From 38-11 sp964539975 (GTDB taxonomy: Bacteria; Bacillota; Clostridia; Tissierellales; Dethiosulfatibacteraceae): a stretch of 11,459 bases of DNA. A program made the position numbers and the translations under genes. The stretch's first letter is position 1, and each line of letters starts with the position of its first letter. The stretch covers positions 1 to 11,459 of the forward strand of contig CAZIKK010000036.1 of NCBI GenBank assembly GCA_964539975.1, given 5' to 3'. Shown piece by piece: positions 6,678-11,459 of this stretch. The notes beneath the pieces were generated by a model, which saw only the letters and a program-made list of their open reading frames with translations, did no database searches and had not been told where the DNA came from.

Positions 6678-6741
6678 AAAAATACTCCCGTGGGAACTGT
6701 AAACAGATCGTAGAGTCTGTTGGGGTTACGGGAGTATTTTT
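6678..6741 (+). terminator. Long terminator hairpin after the agmatinase-like gene
   Basis: AAAAATACTCCCGT (6678-6691) and ACGGGAGTATTTTT (6728-6741) pair perfectly over 14 bases, ending in five U on the 3' side, so it can act as an intrinsic terminator and, because the 5' side starts with five A, in either direction. The 36-base loop contains a second hairpin, AACAGA (6702-6707) with TCTGTT (6716-6721). It starts 35 bases after the stop codon and separates the operon from the decarboxylase gene. Confidence 0.85.
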
Positions 6742-6774
6742 AAATGAAAAGTAGTGGGTTTTTAAAAAAAGAGG

Positions 6775-6780
6775 TATAAT
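6775..6780 (+). promoter_or_regulatory. -10 element of the ornithine decarboxylase-like gene
   Basis: A consensus TATAAT 48 bases before the ATG and just after the terminator, where a new promoter is expected. The -35 region at 17 bases (TAGTGG) is poor, so the promoter may need an activator or be weak. Confidence 0.5.
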
Positions 6781-6795
6781 TGTATGTGAAATGAC

Positions 6796-6807
6796 TGCCA
6801 ATTGGCA
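6796..6807. promoter_or_regulatory. Perfect 12-bp palindrome in the decarboxylase leader
   Basis: TGCCAATTGGCA is its own reverse complement. It lies 16 bases after the -10, at about +9 to +20 of the expected transcript, and 9 bases before the ribosome binding site AAGGAGG (6817-6823). A repressor bound here would hinder initiation or early elongation. No regulator is recognised; the operator role is inferred. Confidence 0.4.
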
Positions 6808-6827
6808 AACAAAACGAAGGAGGCACC

Positions 6828-7991
6828 ATGGATAATAAAGAGTATGAAAATGATTTGAATTGGCCCCGGATAAAAGAATTTTCTGATCAAATTGACACCC
6901 CTTTTTTGGTGGTGGATTTGAGGAAAGTAAATGAAAACTATAAAGAAATGGCAAGAGAATTTCCTCAATCGGACATTTTTTATGCAGTAAAGGCCAATCC
7001 TGCTGTGGAAGTTTTGAATAGCATCAAAGATGAGGGGGCCTGTTTCGATATCGCTTCAGTTTATGAACTAGATAGAGTTTTGGAATTAGGAGTCAAGGCA
7101 GATAGAATTAGCTACGGAAATACGATTAAGAAAGTAAAAGATATACAATATGCCTATGAAAAAGGCGTAAAGCTTTTTGCAACAGACAGTGAGATGGATT
7201 TGTTAAATGTTATGCAGCATGCACCTGGAGCACGCATTTACATTCGATTGCTAGTGGAAGGTGCCCAGTCGGCAGATTGGCCTTTGGCAAGAAAGTTTGG
7301 ATGTAGCATGGAAGAGGTTAAACGGTTGATTTCATTGGCGAAACAAAAAGGTGTTGACATCTATGGTATTTCTTTTCATGTGGGATCTCAGCAGCGCAAT
7401 ATATTAGTGTGGGAATATGCTTTGATTAAAGTGAAAGAAATATTTGAGTGGACTTATGAAAACGAAGGGTATCCGTTAGAAATGATAAACTTAGGTGGAG
7501 GATTGCCATCGGATTATTTAAACCCTGTTGAGGACTTGTCGGTTTATGCTGAGCATATTAGTCGTTTTGTCGAACAACATTTCAGCAATTGGCAACCAAG
7601 AATACTGATAGAACCTGGACGTTCTTTGGTGGGAAATACAGGTGTCTTAGTATCTGAAGTGGTGCTGGTTTCGAAGAAGAATCAATTTGAAAACTTTAGA
7701 TGGGTCTATCTTGACACAGGAAAATTCAATGGATTGATTGAAACTTTGGAAGAATCAATCAAATATCCAATTCAAACAGATAAGAAAGGTGAAGTAGGCC
7801 CTGTTGTTTTGGCTGGACCGACTTGTGACGGCATGGATATCATGTATGAAGAATTTAAATACGAGCTGCCATTAAGTTTAGAACGAGGAGATCGTGTTTA
7901 TTGGCTATCCACAGGTGCTTACACAAGCAGCTATTGTTCAGTGGAGTTTAATGGATTTCCGCCTATGAAAACTTATTTTATTGATAAATAA
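6828..7991 (+). CDS. Fold-III PLP-dependent ornithine decarboxylase-like enzyme
   Basis: 387 residues of the alanine-racemase-fold decarboxylase group. K55 in FYAVKANP binds pyridoxal phosphate; SFHVGSQ carries H184, which stacks on the cofactor; the glycine loop NLGGGLP (221-227) and EPGR (262-265) hold its phosphate; and GPTCDGMD (330-337) supplies C333 and D334, the equivalents of mouse ODC C360 and D361. A C-terminal YTSSYCSVEFNGFPP (365-379) with Y365 is also ODC-like. The YLDTGKFNGLIE segment (294-305) resembles bacterial ornithine decarboxylases rather than diaminopimelate decarboxylase (LysA). The reaction would be ornithine to putrescine and CO2. Lysine or another basic amino acid could be an alternative substrate. 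AAGGAGG four bases before the ATG fixes the start. It lies downstream of the agmatinase-like gene but behind a terminator, so it is regulated separately. Confidence 0.88.
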   Translation: MDNKEYENDLNWPRIKEFSDQIDTPFLVVDLRKVNENYKEMAREFPQSDIFYAVKANPAVEVLNSIKDEGACFDIASVYELDRVLELGVKADRISYGNTIKKVKDIQYAYEKGVKLFATDSEMDLLNVMQHAPGARIYIRLLVEGAQSADWPLARKFGCSMEEVKRLISLAKQKGVDIYGISFHVGSQQRNILVWEYALIKVKEIFEWTYENEGYPLEMINLGGGLPSDYLNPVEDLSVYAEHISRFVEQHFSNWQPRILIEPGRSLVGNTGVLVSEVVLVSKKNQFENFRWVYLDTGKFNGLIETLEESIKYPIQTDKKGEVGPVVLAGPTCDGMDIMYEEFKYELPLSLERGDRVYWLSTGAYTSSYCSVEFNGFPPMKTYFIDK

Positions 7992-8017
7992 AGAATGCCT
8001 ACGACATAAAGTATGAC

Positions 8018-8046
8018 TTGACTTCTACTTTAAAAAACCATAAAAT
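8018..8046 (+). promoter_or_regulatory. Promoter of uvrBA
   Basis: TTGACT (8018-8023), a spacer of 17 bases, then TAAAAT (8041-8046), each one mismatch from consensus. The expected start of transcription is near 8053, inside the LexA box. No terminator is visible between the decarboxylase stop (7991) and this promoter. Confidence 0.75.
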
Positions 8047-8051
8047 AGGAG

Positions 8052-8065
8052 CGAACGTAAGTTCT
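8052..8065. promoter_or_regulatory. LexA (DinR-type) SOS box upstream of uvrB
   Basis: CGAACGTAAGTTCT has the perfect GAAC-N4-GTTC core (8053-8064) of the Gram-positive LexA site. It lies just after the -10 and over the expected transcription start, so bound LexA would shut off uvrBA until DNA damage activates RecA. uvrB is a classic SOS gene, which makes the match credible. Confidence 0.85.
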
Positions 8066-8102
8066 GAATTAACTTGAACTTAACAGGAATGGAGAGAACA
8101 GA

Positions 8103-10091
8103 ATGAATGAATTCGAGATAAAATCTGATTATCAGCCAACGGGTGATCAACCTCATGCAGTAGAAAAACTATCAAATGGCATCATTCAGGGATTGAAGTA
8201 TCAGACATTGATGGGTGTCACCGGCTCTGGAAAGACGTTCACCATGGCTAATATTATTCAGAAGGTACAAAAACCAACTCTGGTCATTGCTCATAACAAG
8301 ACATTGGCCGCCCAACTATGCTCAGAATTTCAAGAGTTCTTCCCTGAAAATGCAGTAGAATATTTTGTGAGTTACTACGATTATTATCAACCAGAAGCCT
8401 ATGTGCCTTCATCGGACACTTATATTGAGAAGGATTCGTCAATCAATGATGAAATTGATAAGTTAAGGCACTCAGCTACTGCAGCCTTGTTTGAACGTCG
8501 GGATGTAATCATTGTGGCATCGGTGTCTTGTATCTATGGACTGGGAAGTCCTATAGATTATGAAAATTTGGTGCTGTCTCTTCGGCCAGGGATGATCAAG
8601 GATCGAGATGAAATCATTGAAAAACTTATTAGCATACAATATAAACGTAACGACATAAGCTTTACAAGAGGTACTTTTCGGGTTAGAGGAGATGTTTTGG
8701 AAGTATTTCCTGCCTCCTCATCAGAACAAGCCATTAGAATTGAGTTCTTTGGAGATGAAGTAGAAAGATTAACAGAAGTAAATGCTATCACTGGAGAAAT
8801 CATGGGTAGACGCAAACACATCGCTATCTATCCGGCATCTCACTATGCAACAACAGAGGAGAATATCAAGAGAGCTGTTCAAGACATTGAAAAAGAATTG
8901 GGAGAAAGACTAATTGAATTTCAAAAAGAGAATAAATTAGTGGAAGCTCAACGATTAGAACAGCGAACCAAATACGATATGGAAATGTTGTCAGAAATGG
9001 GATTTTGTTCAGGGATAGAGAACTACTCAAGACATATCAATCATTTGCCTCCTGGAACAAGACCGTATACATTAATAGACTATTTTCCGGAAGATTTTTT
9101 AATGATAATTGATGAATCCCATGCAACGGTCCCACAAATCAGAGGCATGTTTAATGGTGACCGAGCTAGAAAGCAAACATTGGTGGATTATGGATTTCGC
9201 CTACCCTCAGCTCTTGACAACCGACCTTTAAAGTTTGAGGAATTTGAGAAAAAGATTAACACAGTTGCGTTTGTTAGCGCAACTCCTGGACCTTATGAAA
9301 AAGAAAAATCAGAAAATGTAGTGGAACAAATCATTCGGCCTACCGGACTCATTGATCCCAGAATCTCCGTACGTCCAGTGGATGGGCAAGTGGATGATCT
9401 AATTAGAGAAATCAAAAAGGTTACAGCAAAAGAGCAGCGTGTTTTGGTTACCACATTGACTAAAAGAATGGCAGAGGACCTAACGTTCTATTTGAAAGAT
9501 TTGGATATTCGAGTGGAGTACCTTCATTCTGACATTGACACCATCGAACGCATGCAGATTATTCGAGACCTGAGGGTTGGAAAATTCGACGTGTTGGTGG
9601 GCATTAATCTTTTGAGGGAAGGTCTAGACTTGCCAGAAGTTTCTATGGTGGCGATTCTTGATGCGGATAAGGAAGGATTTTTGAGGTCGGAGACATCCTT
9701 AATACAAACCATTGGACGTGCCGCACGTCATATTGATGGGCATGTTGTTATGTATGCAGATAAGATAACACGGTCCATGGCATTTGCAATAGAAGAAACA
9801 AACCGAAGAAGAAAGATACAAGAAAACTACAATATTCAACATAAAATCACACCTCAATCTATTGTGAAAGGGGTTAGAAAAGTCATTGAAGCAACAGTTG
9901 TGGCGGAGGAAGGTGGAAAGTACCTTTCAGAGCAACAGGTTGAAATCCATAGTGAAAAAGAAATGCTGCAACTCATCGACAATATGCAAAAGGAAATGAT
10001 GGAAGCGGCGAAGAATTTAGAGTTTGAAAAAGCAGCTATGCTGCGAGATGAGATCAAACGTCTGAAAAAATTCAGCAATATACTTGTTTAG
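8103..10091 (+). CDS. uvrB: UvrB, excinuclease ABC subunit B
   Basis: 662 residues, full length (E. coli 673). UvrB is the helicase-like damage-verifying subunit of nucleotide excision repair: UvrA loads it on DNA and it recruits the nuclease UvrC. Visible motifs in order: the family opening QPTGDQPHAV (11-20); Walker A GVTGSGKT (38-45); the beta-hairpin with YYDYYQPEAYVPS (91-103), which clamps one strand; DESH (337-340, Walker B); helicase motif V INLLREGLD (501-509); motif VI QTIGRAARH (535-543) with the arginine finger region; and a C-terminal UVR domain (about 620-655, NLEFEKAAMLRDEIKRLKK) that binds UvrC or UvrA. GGAGAG at 8091-8096 precedes the ATG. The LexA box upstream predicts SOS induction. 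uvrA follows after 10 bases. Confidence 0.98.
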   Translation: MNEFEIKSDYQPTGDQPHAVEKLSNGIIQGLKYQTLMGVTGSGKTFTMANIIQKVQKPTLVIAHNKTLAAQLCSEFQEFFPENAVEYFVSYYDYYQPEAYVPSSDTYIEKDSSINDEIDKLRHSATAALFERRDVIIVASVSCIYGLGSPIDYENLVLSLRPGMIKDRDEIIEKLISIQYKRNDISFTRGTFRVRGDVLEVFPASSSEQAIRIEFFGDEVERLTEVNAITGEIMGRRKHIAIYPASHYATTEENIKRAVQDIEKELGERLIEFQKENKLVEAQRLEQRTKYDMEMLSEMGFCSGIENYSRHINHLPPGTRPYTLIDYFPEDFLMIIDESHATVPQIRGMFNGDRARKQTLVDYGFRLPSALDNRPLKFEEFEKKINTVAFVSATPGPYEKEKSENVVEQIIRPTGLIDPRISVRPVDGQVDDLIREIKKVTAKEQRVLVTTLTKRMAEDLTFYLKDLDIRVEYLHSDIDTIERMQIIRDLRVGKFDVLVGINLLREGLDLPEVSMVAILDADKEGFLRSETSLIQTIGRAARHIDGHVVMYADKITRSMAFAIEETNRRRKIQENYNIQHKITPQSIVKGVRKVIEATVVAEEGGKYLSEQQVEIHSEKEMLQLIDNMQKEMMEAAKNLEFEKAAMLRDEIKRLKKFSNILV

Positions 10092-10101
10092 AGAGGAATC
10101 G

Positions 10102-11459
10102 ATGGAGAATAATATTGTCATAAAAGGAGCAAAAGAACATAATTTAAAGAATATTGATGTGGTGCTACCTCGAAATCAACTCATTGTTTTTACAGGGTTG
10201 AGTGGATCTGGGAAATCATCTTTGGCATTTGACACCATTTATGCAGAAGGACAACGTAAATACGTGGAAAGCCTTTCGTCATATGCCCGTCAATTCCTGG
10301 GGCAAATGGAAAAGCCAGATGTAGAGCTGATTGAAGGCCTTTCTCCTGCCATAGCGATAGACCAAAAAACAACCAATAGAAACCCGAGATCCACTGTTGG
10401 AACGGTAACAGAAGTGTATGACTATTTAAGATTACTATATGCGAGAGTAGGGACTCCTCATTGTCCTGTTTGTGGTCAAGAAGTCACATCCCAAACGGTG
10501 GATCAAATCGTAGATATCATAACGGGGTTACCAGAAGGAACTAGAATTCAGCTGATGGCACCAGTAGTTCGAGGTCAGAAAGGAACACATTCTAAGTTAC
10601 TGAACAACATCAAAAGAGAAGGGTTTGTGCGTGTCAGAGTAGATGGTCAAGCCCATGAACTGGAAGAAAAAATCGTATTGGATAAAAACATCAAGCATCA
10701 AATTGAGATCGTAGTAGACCGAATCATCGTACGAGAAGGAATGACTAAACGAATTGCGGATTCTGTGGAGAAAGCATTGGAATTGGCAGAAGGATTGATA
10801 CTGGTAGATGTGATTGGAAAAGAGGAAATGCTACTTAGCACAGAGTTTTCATGTGTCCATTGTGGCATCAGTCTGGGAGAAATTTCTCCTCGATTGTTCT
10901 CTTTCAACAATCCTTATGGGATGTGTGAGGCATGCAACGGTCTTGGGGTCAATAAAGAAGTAGACGTGGACCTGATCATACCAGACTGGGAGTTATCTGT
11001 GCCTCAAAGAGCGATTGCTCCTTTTGGTGCTCAAGAGCTTGGCTACTATTTCCAAATTTTCAAAGGAATAGCAGATCATCACAAGTTTAACATTGATCTT
11101 CCGATCAAAGAAGCGCCGGATGCTTTCATTCAAGAAATCTTGCATGGTACCAATGGAAGAAAGGTAAAAGTTAGTTTTGAAAGTAAATATTCAGGTCAAA
11201 AAACTTATAACAAACCTTTTGAAGGGGTGGTCAACAACCTACGAAGACGGTATGGAGAAACGAACTCTGCGCCTATTCGTCAATGGATTGAAAGCTATAT
11301 GACCGAAACACCTTGCCATGTTTGCAATGGAGCCAGACTCAATCCAACAGCCTTGGCGGTGAAAATCAGCGGGAAAAACATTTATGAGCTTTCGAATCTT
11401 CCTATTGATGTATTGTTGAGCTTTTGTCAGAACATGAAACTTGATTCTCGAAAAGCGTT
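10102..11459 (+). CDS. uvrA: UvrA, excinuclease ABC subunit A (N-terminal half, cut by window end)
   Basis: 452 codons are visible of a protein usually about 940 residues long, open to the window edge. UvrA is the ABC-type ATPase dimer that finds DNA lesions and hands them to UvrB. Seen here: Walker A TGLSGSGKSS (31-40); the nearby QRKYVESLSSYARQFLGQM segment (51-69); a CPVCG pair at 121-125; the zinc module C251-x2-C254 and C275-x2-C278, with FSFNNPYGMCEACNGLG between and after; and CHVCNGARL (405-413), the next CxxC motif. The ABC signature of the first half and the whole second ATPase half lie beyond the window. AGAGGA (10092-10097) precedes the ATG, and the 10-base gap after uvrB shows one transcript under the LexA-controlled promoter. 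Confidence 0.97.
   Translation, partial: MENNIVIKGAKEHNLKNIDVVLPRNQLIVFTGLSGSGKSSLAFDTIYAEGQRKYVESLSSYARQFLGQMEKPDVELIEGLSPAIAIDQKTTNRNPRSTVGTVTEVYDYLRLLYARVGTPHCPVCGQEVTSQTVDQIVDIITGLPEGTRIQLMAPVVRGQKGTHSKLLNNIKREGFVRVRVDGQAHELEEKIVLDKNIKHQIEIVVDRIIVREGMTKRIADSVEKALELAEGLILVDVIGKEEMLLSTEFSCVHCGISLGEISPRLFSFNNPYGMCEACNGLGVNKEVDVDLIIPDWELSVPQRAIAPFGAQELGYYFQIFKGIADHHKFNIDLPIKEAPDAFIQEILHGTNGRKVKVSFESKYSGQKTYNKPFEGVVNNLRRRYGETNSAPIRQWIESYMTETPCHVCNGARLNPTALAVKISGKNIYELSNLPIDVLLSFCQNMKLDSRKA

Noticed and set aside
6684..6735. tRNA-like fold, or guanidine riboswitch, in the hairpin before the decarboxylase gene
   Set aside because: The 7-bp outer pairing resembles an acceptor stem, but the 52-base span lacks a T-arm, an anticodon arm and tRNA consensus bases; it also lacks the conserved ACGR loops of guanidine-II and the guanidine-I core.
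6655..6968. Minus-strand open frames across the decarboxylase leader
   Set aside because: They overlap the terminator, promoter and 5' part of the decarboxylase gene, have no ribosome binding site and show no family pattern.
8066..8086. Second LexA half-site (TTGAACTTAAC) after the SOS box
   Set aside because: No GTTC partner at the right spacing; only short AT-rich direct repeats are present.

Overview
The window looks like the chromosome of a low-GC Gram-positive bacterium, most likely an anaerobic member of Clostridia (Bacillota). The grounds are strong AGGAGG-type ribosome binding sites, AT-rich codon use, an LTA-synthase-like enzyme, a Gram-positive type LexA (DinR) box before uvrB, and families common in Clostridia (C_GCAxxG_C_C, DUF975, M29 aminopeptidase). 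I see no tRNA, rRNA, transposon, CRISPR or prophage signal, and nothing that suggests recent transfer. Two runs of exactly 100 N (2959-3058 and 6312-6411) break two genes. Both look like placeholder assembly gaps that are shorter than the missing sequence.

Layout: (1) 1-466, minus strand: a small glycine-rich membrane protein of the DUF456 type, cut by the window start. (2) 467-604: a divergent promoter region with a near-perfect dyad over the leftward promoter and a consensus rightward promoter. (3) 605-2623: a lipoteichoic-acid-synthase-family membrane phosphotransferase with all its catalytic residues. (4) 2620-6741: a likely six-gene operon. Its promoter begins in the stop codon of the previous gene. 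It encodes a ZIP metal transporter (gapped), a four-cysteine putative redox protein, a DUF975 membrane protein, an M29 metallo-aminopeptidase, a small coupled protein of unknown function and an agmatinase-like ureohydrolase (gapped), and it ends at a long terminator hairpin. (5) 6775-7991: a fold-III PLP-dependent ornithine-decarboxylase-like gene with its own likely promoter and a 12-bp palindrome in the leader. (6) 8018 to the end: uvrB-uvrA, with a good promoter and a LexA box at the expected start of transcription; uvrA runs off the window.

How it fits together: the ureohydrolase and the decarboxylase point to putrescine formation, either by two parallel routes (agmatine to putrescine and ornithine to putrescine) or, if the ureohydrolase is really an arginase, by one route from arginine through ornithine. 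UvrB and UvrA are the damage-recognition part of nucleotide excision repair under SOS control. The ZIP transporter, cysteine protein and metallo-aminopeptidase share a transcript with the (manganese-type) ureohydrolase, so metal supply is a possible common theme, but that is inference. Most of the window is ordinary core-genome content. I did not find a convincing undescribed system; the best leads are the uncharacterised coupled small protein, the operon's mixed content and the dyad elements.
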